64,000 nucleotides of DNA from positions 74,831-138,830 of the forward strand of contig JAGGQZ010000018.1 of the NCBI GenBank assembly GCA_018613055.1, given 5' to 3'. This DNA is from Chryseobacterium sp. ISL-80. Lineage in GTDB: Bacteria > Bacillota > Bacilli > Bacillales > Cytobacillaceae. Every line of letters begins with the position of its first letter. Positions within the stretch are counted from its first letter, which is position 1. Below the pieces are notes generated by a model that was given only the letters and a program-made list of their open reading frames with translations, searched no databases and was not told the origin of the DNA. The translations under genes and the position numbers were made by a program. Below, in pieces: positions 16,846-26,264 of this stretch.

Positions 16846-18114
16846 TTATACCAGTAAATTAAACAATTGATGTTCCTTATTCAATTCCATGAAGGCAAAG
16901 CCCTTTTTCTCCATGCTGGCAATGAGCCTATTGTATTCATGTTTATTCTTCAATTCAATACCGACAAGCGCCGGCCCGCTCTCTTTATTATTTTTCTTCG
17001 TATATTCAAACCTCGTAATGTCATCCCCTGGTCCAAGAACATCATCAAGGAATTCACGCAGCGCCCCAGCCCGTTGAGGAAAATTGACTATGAAATAATG
17101 AAGCAGGCCTTCATGGAGCAAAGATCTTTCCTTGATCTCCTGCATCCTGCCGATGTCATTATTGCCGCCGCTCACTACACAAACAACCGATTTGCCTTTG
17201 ATTTCTTCCTTCAAAAGATCAAGGGCCGCAATTGGCAGGGCACCTGCCGGCTCCGTTACAATCGCATGTTCATTATATAGTTCCAGGATCGAAGTGCAGA
17301 CCTTCCCTTCCGGAACCGCGACGAGCCCGTCAACATGCTCTTTGCAAATTTCATAGGTTTTGCTGCCCACACATTTCACAGCGGCACCGTCCACAAATGT
17401 ATCAATATTGTCCAGGGGAAACGCACCATTCCTGTCAAAAGCTGCACTCATGGACGCTGCTCCGCTAGGCTCGACACCTATCAGTTTTGTCGCAGGGGAA
17501 ACGCTTTTTATGTATGTGCTCAATCCAGCCATCAGGCCTCCACCGCCAATACTTGCGAGGACATAATCCACAGAATCCTGGCAGTCATTGAGGATCTCCA
17601 CGGCAACGGTTCCCTGTCCGGCAATTACATTTTCATCATCGAATGGATGGATAAACTCTCTGCCTTCTTTCTCGGCACATTCCCGTGCCTCCCGGTATGA
17701 ATCATCAAATGTGTCCCCAACCAGGACGATTTCAATAAATCCACGGCCGAACATTTCCACCTGGCTGATTTTTTGTCCCGGTGTGGTCGCAGGCATAAAG
17801 ATCTTCCCATTCACACCAAGTTGTCTGCAGGCGTATGCCACACCCTGGGCGTGATTTCCGGCACTAGCACAGACTACTCCATTTTCCAATCCGTTTTCCC
17901 ATAATAGCCTGACTGCATAATATGCTCCTCTAAGTTTAAAAGAACGTACATGCTGGAGGTCTTCTCTTTTCAGATAGATATCGGCTCCATATTTTTCCGA
18001 TAATCGTTGATTCAATTGCAGCGGAGTATGGGCAACAATCTCTTTAAGATGCCTATAGGCAATAAGGATGTCTTCTACACTTACCCATTTTCCCTTTAAT
18101 GTTTTTTGTTCCAT
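16846..18114 (-). CDS. ilvA: Threonine ammonia-lyase (threonine dehydratase)
   Basis: A 422-residue PLP enzyme converting threonine to 2-oxobutyrate for isoleucine. The PLP lysine is in VRSFKLRGAYYA. ASAGNHAQGVA is the phosphate-side motif and SIGGGGLMAGLS the glycine loop. The C-terminal ~90 residues (LHYFIVNFPQRAGALREFLDDVLG) form a single ACT-like regulatory domain, as in the Bacillus biosynthetic form, so isoleucine control is likely. No T-box is seen in the short upstream gap. Confidence 0.95.
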   Translation of the reverse strand: MEQKTLKGKWVSVEDILIAYRHLKEIVAHTPLQLNQRLSEKYGADIYLKREDLQHVRSFKLRGAYYAVRLLWENGLENGVVCASAGNHAQGVAYACRQLGVNGKIFMPATTPGQKISQVEMFGRGFIEIVLVGDTFDDSYREARECAEKEGREFIHPFDDENVIAGQGTVAVEILNDCQDSVDYVLASIGGGGLMAGLSTYIKSVSPATKLIGVEPSGAASMSAAFDRNGAFPLDNIDTFVDGAAVKCVGSKTYEICKEHVDGLVAVPEGKVCTSILELYNEHAIVTEPAGALPIAALDLLKEEIKGKSVVCVVSGGNNDIGRMQEIKERSLLHEGLLHYFIVNFPQRAGALREFLDDVLGPGDDITRFEYTKKNNKESGPALVGIELKNKHEYNRLIASMEKKGFAFMELNKEHQLFNLLV

Positions 18115-18278
18115 CTCCTGTCACCCTCACTTTGCAAAATAATTAATTTGTTCATTATATCACAAAAAAAATATTTGTCGATTGAATTTTTAAAATATTT
18201 GAAATTCTAGGCTTTACATTGAATAAAATGAGAGTAAAATTACATATAATAACGAAAACATGCTGGAGGGAATTGAAA

Positions 18279-18500
18279 ATGGAATTTTATTTGAACAGTT
18301 ATGACGGGGCTTTGCCGGTAGAGGTTACCCTTGATGAAGACAACGGGCGTTATATGATCCGCAAAAGTGATACTAGCGGAGAGTTTTTCAACAGCCCTAT
18401 TGAAATGGTAAAATGGATCCGCGATAATCTGAGGCCTGAGGATTTTTGCATTCCTTCAGAATTCACCAGGATGATGAATAGCCTTTCACAATTCGAATAA
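18279..18500 (+). CDS. Small conserved-looking protein, unknown function
   Basis: A 73-residue soluble protein, MEFYLNSYDGALPVEVTLDEDN... through IRDNLRPEDFCIPSEF. I do not recognise the family. The ATG at 18279 has GGAGGG 8 nt upstream, so it is very likely translated; the 20-codon upstream extension has no ribosome site. It has acidic and aromatic residues, one Cys and no membrane segment. It diverges from ilvA and has its own terminator. Confidence 0.7.
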   Translation: MEFYLNSYDGALPVEVTLDEDNGRYMIRKSDTSGEFFNSPIEMVKWIRDNLRPEDFCIPSEFTRMMNSLSQFE

Positions 18501-18542
18501 CAAAATCCATCGTTCGTCCAGCCAGATTTCGAGATGAAAAAC

Positions 18543-18569
18543 AAAGCCCTTGCGAAAAGCAGGGGCTTT
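18543..18569. terminator. Bidirectional terminator (small ORF / plsC)
   Basis: AAAGCCCTTGC and GCAGGGGCTTT pair over 11 bp (one wobble) with a short A-rich loop and T-runs on both strands. It serves the two converging genes. Confidence 0.85.
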
Positions 18570-18590
18570 TTGATGGAAATTGAATTCAGA

Positions 18591-19322
18591 TCAGGAAGCA
18601 ATTCTTTTTTCATCCCTTGAACGTATGATTTTATCTCGAACTTCATCAGCAATTGTGATTAAATCCTTATCCTTGTATTGCCAGCTATAAATTGGCTGAC
18701 TGATGATGACATTTATTTTGGCTGGTTTGACAAGGCGGCCATTCTTTTCAAAGACATCAGCTGTACCCGTGATGGAAATTGGGACGATTGGGACACCAGA
18801 ATCTTTGGCAAGACGGAAGCCCCCCGCTTTGAATCGCCCGATCGGACCACCCTTGCTTCTCGTTCCTTCCGGGAATATCACAAGTGAATGACCCTTCCTT
18901 AACAAATCCACCCCTGCTAAAATGGAATCTGCCGCTTTTTCGCGATTCTTCCTGTCAATAAATACACAATCAATCGCTTCCATCCAGGCAGACAAAATCG
19001 GGACTTTCTTGACTTCAATCTTGGAAATGAAGCCAAATGGTTTATCAATGGCGCCGATCAGGACCGGTATATCAAAATCACCTTCATGGTTGCTGGCGAA
19101 CAAAACAGACCCTGCCGGAATATTGTTCAGCCCCTGCACCTCAATCTGGGATCCGGTCAGTGCCATGAACGTTTTTGACCAGTTTTTCGGCGTTTCATGG
19201 ATTCTCCGCTTCTTCTGCTCAAACTCCATATCTTCCGGTAACCTTTTTATTCCTGACAGTTTTGGCAAGCTCCAGACAAGATAGCCACCCATATACAAAA
19301 AACACGCAATTAAACGAAGCAT
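18591..19322 (-). CDS. plsC: 1-acyl-sn-glycerol-3-phosphate acyltransferase
   Basis: A 243-residue membrane-bound acyltransferase making phosphatidic acid. The catalytic NHEGDFD (HxxxxD) lies near residue 75, followed by IFPEGTRSKGG (lysophosphatidate-binding block) and VPIVPISITGT. One N-terminal membrane segment is present. It lies downstream of thyA-dfrA in the same orientation, as ypkP/plsC does in B. subtilis. Confidence 0.93.
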   Translation of the reverse strand: MLRLIACFLYMGGYLVWSLPKLSGIKRLPEDMEFEQKKRRIHETPKNWSKTFMALTGSQIEVQGLNNIPAGSVLFASNHEGDFDIPVLIGAIDKPFGFISKIEVKKVPILSAWMEAIDCVFIDRKNREKAADSILAGVDLLRKGHSLVIFPEGTRSKGGPIGRFKAGGFRLAKDSGVPIVPISITGTADVFEKNGRLVKPAKINVIISQPIYSWQYKDKDLITIADEVRDKIIRSRDEKRIAS

Positions 19323-19513
19323 TGTTTCCTCCTAAGTACATTCTGTTGCCATTATAATGGATTTGTTTTATCAAGACTATATGATTATACAAATTAATAA
19401 GAAAAGTCTACTCACTTTTTTCCTTAACTCAAAGCGAATGGGTTTTCCCTTTATATTTTAATCTACGTACACTCTCCCTTTGACAGCTCTTCATAATTGT
19501 TCCTAAATGAAAA

Positions 19514-19538
19514 AAGCAATCCTTTTTGAGGACTGCTT
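19514..19538 (-). terminator. Terminator of dfrA
   Basis: On the minus strand AAGCAGTCCT and AGGATTGCTT pair (one wobble) around CAAAA, followed by TTTTC. Confidence 0.85.
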
Positions 19539-19549
19539 CAATGTACGTG

Positions 19550-20035
19550 CTATTTGCGTTTAAAAATAAGGAATTCATAATCGTATGGATTCTTCTCATT
19601 CTTTGGACCGACTTCCCTTGTTTGGAGGTTCCACTTTTCTATGTCGAACACTGGGAAGAAGGTATCTCCTTCAAACTGATGATGGATCATTGTCAAATAA
19701 AGCCTGTCCGCTTCCGGCAAAATTTCCTTGAAAATCTCCGCACCGCCGATGACGAATACTTCTTCTTCCTTTTTATTTGCATAGTCCCTAAATTCTCCAA
19801 TGGAGTTCATGACTGTGCAGCCCTCGGGCCTGTAGTTTTCATCCCGTGTTACCACAATATTTTCTCTTCCGGGTAGCGGCTTGCCTATCGATTCGAAGGT
19901 TTTTCTTCCCATCATGATCGGATGTCCCATCGTTACACGCTTGAAAAACTTTAAATCTTCGGGAAGCCTCCAGGGAAGCTGATTATGGTAACCAATTACT
20001 CTATTTTCGTCCATTGCCCAAATTAATGAAATCAT
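19550..20035 (-). CDS. dfrA: Dihydrofolate reductase
   Basis: A 161-residue enzyme regenerating tetrahydrofolate with NADPH. Family marks are the N-terminal [21 protein letters not shown], the acidic folate-binding residue in [25 protein letters not shown], and [11 protein letters not shown]. Its ATG overlaps the thyA stop by 4 bp (ATGA), so the two are translated together. ThyA consumes methylene-tetrahydrofolate and yields the dihydrofolate that this enzyme recycles. Confidence 0.96.
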   Translation of the reverse strand: MISLIWAMDENRVIGYHNQLPWRLPEDLKFFKRVTMGHPIMMGRKTFESIGKPLPGRENIVVTRDENYRPEGCTVMNSIGEFRDYANKKEEEVFVIGGAEIFKEILPEADRLYLTMIHHQFEGDTFFPVFDIEKWNLQTREVGPKNEKNPYDYEFLIFKRK

Positions 20036-20826
20036 ACACTGACTGCCCCTTTAATATGAGGATGTGCTTCATAATTAACCAATTCGAAGTCTTCAAATTT
20101 AAAATCGAAGATCGATTTGACATCAGGATTCAGCTTCATTTTTGGCAATGGTTTAGGATCCCTTGTCAGCTGGAGTTTAACCTGTTCAACATGGTTAGAG
20201 TATATATGCGTATCACCAAAGGTATGCACGAAATCGCCAGGCTCTAGGTCGCAAACATGGGCAACCATCATTGTCAGGAGCGCATAGGAAGCGATATTAA
20301 ATGGCACACCAAGGAATACATCCGCCGATCTTTGGTATAGCTGGCAAGAAAGCTTGCCATCGGCTACATAAAACTGGAACATACAGTGGCATGGCGGCAA
20401 GGCCATATTCTTAATTTCCGCTACATTCCATGCATTGACAATCATTCTTCTGGAATCAGGATTGGTTTTGATTGTATGGATCAATTCTGAAATCTGGTCA
20501 ACGGTTTCCCCATCAGCACCGTCCCATGAGCGCCACTGATGTCCGTACACCGGCCCTAGTTCACCATTTTCATCTGCCCACTCATTCCAAATCCTTACAC
20601 CGTTTTCCTGTAAGTACTTAACATTCGTATCACCATTCAAAAACCAAAGCAGTTCATGGATGATCGATTTTAGGTGAAGCTTTTTGGTCGTCAGCAGCGG
20701 AAATCCATCCTGGAGATTAAAACGCATCTGGTAGCCGAACGTACTGATTGTCCCTGTACCGGTACGGTCTTCCTTTTTTACACCTGTGTCCAAGACATGT
20801 TTACATAATTCTAGATATTGTTTCAT
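20032..20826 (-). CDS. thyA: Thymidylate synthase (ThyA/ThyB class)
   Basis: A 264-residue enzyme methylating dUMP to dTMP with methylene-tetrahydrofolate. The active-site Cys is in [46 protein letters not shown] and [11 protein letters not shown] are all conserved. The length equals the E. coli-type enzyme (ThyB in B. subtilis) rather than the longer phage-type ThyA. It is the first gene of the thyA-dfrA pair. Confidence 0.96.
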   Translation of the reverse strand: MKQYLELCKHVLDTGVKKEDRTGTGTISTFGYQMRFNLQDGFPLLTTKKLHLKSIIHELLWFLNGDTNVKYLQENGVRIWNEWADENGELGPVYGHQWRSWDGADGETVDQISELIHTIKTNPDSRRMIVNAWNVAEIKNMALPPCHCMFQFYVADGKLSCQLYQRSADVFLGVPFNIASYALLTMMVAHVCDLEPGDFVHTFGDTHIYSNHVEQVKLQLTRDPKPLPKMKLNPDVKSIFDFKFEDFELVNYEAHPHIKGAVSV

Positions 20827-20970
20827 GAATTTCCCTGCCCTTCAAAACCTACGATTTATTTCTATTCATTTTAGCAAGTATAACGGATGGAATAAAGGAT
20901 ATTCCTCTTTTTATCTTTGATGTTCCCTATCAGGATTCCTGCTTGTTTTTAACAGAATTCTTGAAAAATA

Positions 20971-21672
20971 CTATTTCAGTCCTTCAATATAATGATAGGT
21001 TTGCGGAGCTGCTTCCTTCAACAAACGTGCAGGCATCCCGCCAATATAGTACATAGCAAAGCATTCGGCAAAATATTCCTCCGGATAATCCAGGAAATAC
21101 GCCCTGCCGGGAAAAAGCAGGCGGCTCTCTTGTTTCCATATCGTCAGGAACCTTTCTTCCTCCCTGATTCCGTCATAGACATGCCGGTCGAGTGAATGTG
21201 CCAGCTCGTGCAATTCAAGATTGACCGACCCGTGCCCCTTTCCCTTCTCACTGCTTCCAATTTTAACAAGAACAACTCTGGATCCTCCAATTCCCGGAAC
21301 CTGGTCCCATGTCCGTTTAGATGTGTAGCCCCGCGGAATGACCCCCTTTAAGTGACTGGCCGTAGGATTATCAGTGAGGTTGCCTTCAAATAATCGAACT
21401 TTAATATTTTGATTGATTGCTTTCTTGATCATGGATTCTGGCAAAAGGGTGAGACGCCCGATAATCTTCGCTGCTTCCACTTGATCGAAGTCATCCTCAG
21501 GAAGTACCACCAGGTTTCCTGCCAGACTGGCTTTTTCAGGAGCCAAAGATTCATACAGTAAAGATTGTTTAGGGTATTCAAAAAGAAAAATGCCATCCAT
21601 ATTGGCATTAGAGCTTCCTAGAAGTGTGAAGGAAAGAATGATAACCACGAATATTTGAAAAACTTTTCGCAT
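20971..21672 (-). CDS. Secreted metallopeptidase, anthrax lethal-factor C-domain / Pro-Pro endopeptidase type
   Basis: A 233-residue protein with an N-terminal secretion signal (VFQIFVVIILSFTLLGSSNA). The zinc site is LELHELAHSLDRHV (HExxH), with a third ligand in YPEEYFAECFAMYYIG some 45 residues later, the arrangement of peptidase family M34 (lethal factor catalytic domain and the PPEP secreted proteases). There is no toxin-like N-terminal domain, so a housekeeping or matrix-cleaving extracellular protease is more likely than a toxin. No obvious substrate protein with Pro-Pro repeats is encoded in the window. Single gene. Confidence 0.8.
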   Translation of the reverse strand: MRKVFQIFVVIILSFTLLGSSNANMDGIFLFEYPKQSLLYESLAPEKASLAGNLVVLPEDDFDQVEAAKIIGRLTLLPESMIKKAINQNIKVRLFEGNLTDNPTASHLKGVIPRGYTSKRTWDQVPGIGGSRVVLVKIGSSEKGKGHGSVNLELHELAHSLDRHVYDGIREEERFLTIWKQESRLLFPGRAYFLDYPEEYFAECFAMYYIGGMPARLLKEAAPQTYHYIEGLK

Positions 21673-21957
21673 GCATTATCCCCTTTCCCGAAGAGTTTTT
21701 TCTGGACGAAAAACAATAAATGTGGATAACGATAGAGTGAGGGATTTCTCATTAGTAATCTATTAAAATTATAACATATGTTCGCTTGCCTGCTGGCTGA
21801 GAAATTCAGGAAACATACTATTGCTGTGGATTTTCTCTATAAAAGGGAAGAGGTTATACTTATGTTTAAGTTTTGGTAGTTTGTCAGCGGATTAAAAAGT
21901 TTGAATGAGAGATTTTGTTAGCGGAAAAATCCATTATTTATCGTTAAAAAACAAAAA
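21673..21957. other. Intergenic stretch without a recognised gene
   Basis: A+T-rich DNA between the metallopeptidase start and the TelA terminator. No ORF with both a ribosome site and useful length was found, only a five-codon ORF after GGGAAGAGG. It presumably holds the metallopeptidase promoter. Confidence 0.4.
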
Positions 21958-21958
21958 G

Positions 21959-21983
21959 ACTCATCCGTGCAGAATGGATGAGT
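21959..21983 (-). terminator. Terminator of the telA-like gene
   Basis: On the minus strand ACTCATCC and GGATGAGT form a perfect 8-bp stem followed by CTTTTTGTTTTT. Confidence 0.85.
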
Positions 21984-21998
21984 ATGCCACTGGATTGA

Positions 21999-23096
21999 TC
22001 AATGTGGTGGTCCTATTGTTTGTTGCAGTTTCACCAGACGCTCTTTGCTTTTTTCTCCCAACCGTTTATTTTCCTCTTCGAGCGACCTGGTTTCCTGCAT
22101 ACCTTTCATAATAATATGATAACATTCTTCAATCATCTCGATTGTAATGCTCGGCATATCCAAAACTGCGGGAACTTCCCTGCTTTGCCCATTGATGTTC
22201 TTGCTCTTCACGAAGACTATCCTGTTCGTCCTTTTGCCCAGCTCTTTCAAGGAATCGGCAAGCAACTTCTGTCTTTTCGCAGCGATGATCTGGATCAATC
22301 CATCCTTAAAAATAGGAATGGTGCTAACGAATGCCGAGTTCATCTTGGCAGCCAGCCTGTCGTTTCCGCTCTGCAGCATCTTTATTTGAGGTGCCGCTTG
22401 CAATGCAACCATTTTAGCCATTTCAAGGTCATGAATTCTTTGCTCAAGAGCTTCTACCGCATTGCTCCATGGGTCAACTTCCATTGAGACCATAAGATCA
22501 CCATTCGTAACAGGTTGTTCCAGTCTCATCTCTTCGCTTGCTTTCCATTCATTGAGCCTCATTTCGGCAGCGACTATATATTTTTCAAGCGTCAAGTAAT
22601 GTTGGTAATTTTGTTCAAGCAACTTCTCCAGCCTAGTCGACCTTTCTGCCATTTCTCTTTTGCATTTGACGATCTTCACATATATTTGATCTATTTCGTT
22701 GCCAATCAACTGATACTTACTCATTAATCTATCCATTACATTCCCAGTTTTCTTGAATAGTCTGCTAAACAATCCGACTGCTGTTTTTTCAAAATCCTTC
22801 CTGTCAAAGCGGTCCATAACTTTCCCCAGCTGGTTGAGTATGTGCCCATAATCCGCTTGGTTATCCTTCAAAATAAAATCAAGAAGCTGATCAGAGAAAC
22901 GGGAAACCTCAACAGCAGGTTCCATTCCAAATTCAAGAATTTTGATAAGATCCTGCTCATCAATGCTCCTGGCCAGATGCTGGACCTCCTGTTCTTTTAA
23001 CAACGCCTGCTTTAATTTTGACACCTTTGCATCGTTCCACTTCCCTGGGGAACGATCCGAATAAGGGCTTACATTTTGATCATTGATCGGAAACAT
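21999..23096 (-). CDS. TelA-family (toxic anion resistance, YceH-like) protein
   Basis: A 365-residue, largely alpha-helical protein with heptad-like stretches and no membrane span. The C-terminal half, for example QAAPQIKMLQSGNDRLAAKMNS followed by STIPIFKDGLIQIIAAKRQ, is the TelA (PF05816) signature. In B. subtilis the homologue YceH is the last gene of yceCDEFGH. Here it directly follows a yceG-like gene. The ATG at 23096 is used; TTG and GTG codons just upstream are alternatives beside AAGGAG. The family is linked to tellurite and envelope stress, mechanism unknown. Confidence 0.88.
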   Translation of the reverse strand: MFPINDQNVSPYSDRSPGKWNDAKVSKLKQALLKEQEVQHLARSIDEQDLIKILEFGMEPAVEVSRFSDQLLDFILKDNQADYGHILNQLGKVMDRFDRKDFEKTAVGLFSRLFKKTGNVMDRLMSKYQLIGNEIDQIYVKIVKCKREMAERSTRLEKLLEQNYQHYLTLEKYIVAAEMRLNEWKASEEMRLEQPVTNGDLMVSMEVDPWSNAVEALEQRIHDLEMAKMVALQAAPQIKMLQSGNDRLAAKMNSAFVSTIPIFKDGLIQIIAAKRQKLLADSLKELGKRTNRIVFVKSKNINGQSREVPAVLDMPSITIEMIEECYHIIMKGMQETRSLEEENKRLGEKSKERLVKLQQTIGPPH

Positions 23097-23100
23097 CAAC

Positions 23101-24736
23101 CTAATCACTCCTTAGACTTTTGAATAGTCCTTGAACAATGATTTTTTGCAAGACAGAAGGTTCCTTTAGTTCCTGTTCAAATACTACGTCCTCAAGCCAA
23201 TGGGTAACAAAGACTCTCTTTTCAATGAATTTTTCAATATCGCTGTGGCCTGCAGGATTATAAATGATCAAATCTGTGCCTAACTGGTTCAATAACAGCA
23301 GCAGGGCTGCGTCTGGCCTGGTAATGGTTCCATTCAGCTCGTTATTGTAAATGATCACCTTCGGCACTTCCTGGGAAAAATCGAACTTCTGCAGCATTTT
23401 CAATATGCCTTCCGGTATCTGCATTGACTGTGTAAACAAATAGACCCTGATATCATCTACTTTCTCATTGTTTTGAGGCTTCAGCCCCGGATCGGCACAA
23501 ATCCTCCTGATTGCTGATGCGATAGCTGTTTGTAGCCATTCGGGCATGTGATGGTATTTCCAATAGTGTGCGCCGGCCATCTTTTTCGGGTCAAGCAGTC
23601 CGTCTCTGTCGAGAGCCTTGTGATAATGAAACCGAAAATCACTATTGGCCCCTGTGGAAAATGGGAGCGTTTTAACGAGTAGTGCATTCTCCTGGAGAAC
23701 AAGCCGATGAAAGCTTCCAATACTCTCTCCGCTTATTGCTGACCCCATTGATTTTAGCGAACAGCGCAGGAACCCTAACCGTTTTATCTTTCATCTCAAA
23801 ATATGGCCTCACCATCGCCTTTTCCTCTGCTACCAGGAACAATTCTTCGTAAGTTGTTTTCAGAGTGATAACCGAAGGTACATAGTCTCTCAACTGCCAT
23901 CTTTTATACAATAATCTTCCAGCATCCGTCAGAATGTTTTCGATTTCTTTTGAAGCCTGATACGCTACTGTAGCGCTGTTATTTCTATGTTCAGTCGGAA
24001 ACCTTTCTGGATCTTGCTTTTCGGGATATTCATGCAAAAAGCAGCGGAATCCCTCCTGTGCAGCCATTTCAAGGGCGTCGTTTCCTGCCGGTGTGAATGA
24101 TATGACATCACAGCCTATTTCCAGCAAAAGGAACAGTAAGTACTGGTGGCTTTTTGTGTAATTTCCATACCAAAGAAAAGCTGGCATCTTCTTTTCTGGA
24201 TCTGCCTTTCCCAAATGTTGGCCAAGTTGGCCGAGGGTCCAGCCAAGGACATCGTCAAGGATATTAACGGAACTTTCGCCCGCCAGTCCCACGTCTTCAT
24301 TTTTACTATATAGATTGAGCATTTCCATCAGTGCGAGTTTTACTTGGCGGTTGATGATGGGATGATCGGACTTCAGCAGCAAATCCTTTTCTTCGAGGAT
24401 TAAGACAATGTCTTTTATTGAAACATTTCTTTTTTGGCAGGTGGAAACTGCTTTTTGTATTGTCAGCATACGGGCAGCTTCCAATCTGCTGACTACTATC
24501 TCCTCGCTTAGCAATATCAGGTCATGGGAGTGAACATAATCATATAACTGGTTATAATATTCATCTTCATCATGCGGAATACCTGTGAAACTGGCTGCAA
24601 CCTGCCCTATATGTATGAAATTGCCATCTTTTTTAAAAGACGGCCGCTCATGTGCTGGAGTTTTTAACATAGACAACCAGTTCCCGTCTGTTAAAGGTAA
24701 TGCATGCTTCACTATATGATACTCTGATGAATACAT
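23101..24736 (-). pseudogene. YceG-like gene, split by a frameshift
   Basis: Two overlapping frames together give one YceG-type protein of about 545 residues. The upstream part runs from 24736 to AKING near 23750; the downstream part continues from SAISGESIGSF to the stop at 23101. The break is at a GGGG run (about 23746-23749), and removing one G rejoins the frames as KINGSAISGES. The second frame lacks a convincing ribosome site. It lies 4 nt before the telA-like gene, as yceG-yceH do elsewhere. It is either a true inactivating indel, a sequencing error, or (less likely) a +1 frameshift site. The start chosen has GGGATGTGAT upstream. Confidence 0.75.
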
Positions 24737-24942
24737 AGAATCACATCCCACTGAACAAAAAATCGTTACTAGTCGCTGCCAAGCTATCTGATTCCATTAT
24801 AATGGAAAAACCAACTGCAAACCTCTACTACCTTTACGTGCAGGTTCTAAAAATGTTTCACGGATCAGGAATATGTCTGATTTTCACTTTCAAAGCCGTC
24901 CCTGCATATAGATAAATACTTCAATCTGGAAGGGTGACGCAC

Positions 24943-25203
24943 ATGCGCTTCTTATATAAGAGACAGCCTATTGGCGAGCTGGAAGAGGAATTATCCCAGG
25001 TCTGGCAGGCTATGTCTTCTGGCTGGCTGGTATTATTTGATCTGTTATTCTATTCGTTCATTCTCACCCTCCTGCTCATGCCACTAACATTCACGTTAAC
25101 CAGGATAACCGGCACATTCATCATTATCTATTCTTCACTTGCCTGCTTATTCCTGTTGATTAGGAAGGCAGCGAAAGAAAAGGATGTAACTCAAATAAAG
25201 TGA
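24943..25203 (+). CDS. Small two-span membrane protein, unknown
   Basis: An 86-residue protein: a soluble N-terminus (KRQPIGELEEELSQVWQAMSS), two hydrophobic helices (about residues 29-52 and 55-73) and a charged C-terminus (RKAAKEKDVTQIK). I do not recognise the family. The ATG at 24943 has GGAAGGGTGA 6 nt upstream. It is divergent from yceG and convergent with the TerC gene, so it may belong functionally to that stress set, but nothing in the sequence proves it. Confidence 0.6.
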   Translation: MRFLYKRQPIGELEEELSQVWQAMSSGWLVLFDLLFYSFILTLLLMPLTFTLTRITGTFIIIYSSLACLFLLIRKAAKEKDVTQIK

Positions 25204-25281
25204 GTTTGCTATATCTCTGTCCATCATGAACCTGATTACGGACACTTTTGCTTGCCGTTTGGATTTCTGTCCATCAAAAGA

Positions 25282-25303
25282 GGAACAGACATGCATCTGT
25301 TCC
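25282..25303 (-). terminator. Terminator of the TerC-family gene
   Basis: GGAACAGA-CATGCA-TCTGTTCC is a perfect 8-bp stem; on the minus strand it is followed by TCTTTTG. The preceding 25236-25262 resembles part of the 52-bp repeat unit found near 37.5 kb. Confidence 0.7.
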
Positions 25304-25313
25304 CTGACTCGTT

Positions 25314-26102
25314 TTATTGGACATTCTTTTGCTGCTCCGTTTCTGCAGCTTTTTTCTTGTTCGTGTAGTGAACTACAAAGGTTGCTATGAAGGTGATTAG
25401 CAGCAGAATAAAGAAATGTGCATGTTCGATATGAAGACCGAAAACACCGGCCAGCATTTTTGCAGATATGATAAAAATGAGGATATATGCTGTTGTCTCA
25501 AGTTCAGGGATCCGTTCAATCAATCTGATGAAGATTCCTGCAACTCCCCGCATCATCAGAACACCCAGCATCCCGCCAAGCAGCAATACCCAAACTTCCT
25601 CACTGATCCCCAGTGCTGCCAGGACGCTATCCACGGAAAAAGCAATATCCATCAATTCCACTGCGGCAACCGTGCCCCAGAATGTCCCGAACATTCGGAT
25701 CAGAAGCCCACTTTTATTAATTTCAGGAATTTCTCCGTTTTCCGGGATCTCTCCTTTTTTCTTTTCCATAAAGTATTTAGTCGCCAGCCAGGCAAGATAG
25801 CCGGCGCCAAGAACCTTAACCCACCAGAATTCAATAAGGTATACACCGATTCCGATGGCAATGAACCTGAACGCATAGGCGCCCAGCAATCCATAGAACA
25901 ACGCCCTTTTCCTCTGTTTTTCAGGCAAATGCTTTACCATTACAGCCAAGACTAAAGCATTATCAGCAGATAAAAGTCCTTCAAGGATGATGAGAGTCCC
26001 GATCAGCCCCCAGCTAACTGGATCCGTTAATACCTCGATCCACATATCCCAATTGAAAAATTGGGCATAAGTATCAACAAAACCTTGTATGATGTCCGCC
26101 AT
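25314..26102 (-). CDS. TerC family membrane protein (YceF-like)
   Basis: A 262-residue polytopic protein. EGLLSADNALVLAVMVKHLP in TM1-2 and DIAFSVDSVLAALGISEEVW in the middle carry the paired acidic/Asn motifs of TerC proteins, which are thought to export or handle manganese, in part for secreted metalloenzymes (family knowledge). About seven membrane spans and a basic C-tail are present. The ATG at 26102 has GGGAGG about 10 nt upstream. With the TelA and YceG relatives nearby, it recalls the yceF-yceG-yceH part of the B. subtilis stress operon. Confidence 0.9.
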   Translation of the reverse strand: MADIIQGFVDTYAQFFNWDMWIEVLTDPVSWGLIGTLIILEGLLSADNALVLAVMVKHLPEKQRKRALFYGLLGAYAFRFIAIGIGVYLIEFWWVKVLGAGYLAWLATKYFMEKKKGEIPENGEIPEINKSGLLIRMFGTFWGTVAAVELMDIAFSVDSVLAALGISEEVWVLLLGGMLGVLMMRGVAGIFIRLIERIPELETTAYILIFIISAKMLAGVFGLHIEHAHFFILLLITFIATFVVHYTNKKKAAETEQQKNVQ

Positions 26103-26144
26103 TCTAGATGTTCCTCCCATTTTTCAGCTCTAGGTCCATGTATA

Positions 26145-26168
26145 GAAAAACCCAGCATCAGCCGGGTC
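26145..26168 (-). terminator. Terminator of ypjP
   Basis: On the minus strand GACCCGGC and GCTGGGTT pair (one wobble) around TGAT, followed by TTTTC. Confidence 0.7.
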
Positions 26169-26264
26169 TTTACTAAAAACATATTTCGTTTTTCTTAATT
26201 TAAGTCCTATTTCAGCCAAAAAAATGAGAAGCATTTAATCACAGTGCCTGCGGGCAGATTTGAT

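Noticed and set aside
21840..21890. Five-codon ORF after GGGAAGAGG in the gap left of telA
   Set aside because: Too short to support; no terminator or regulatory structure nearby in its direction.
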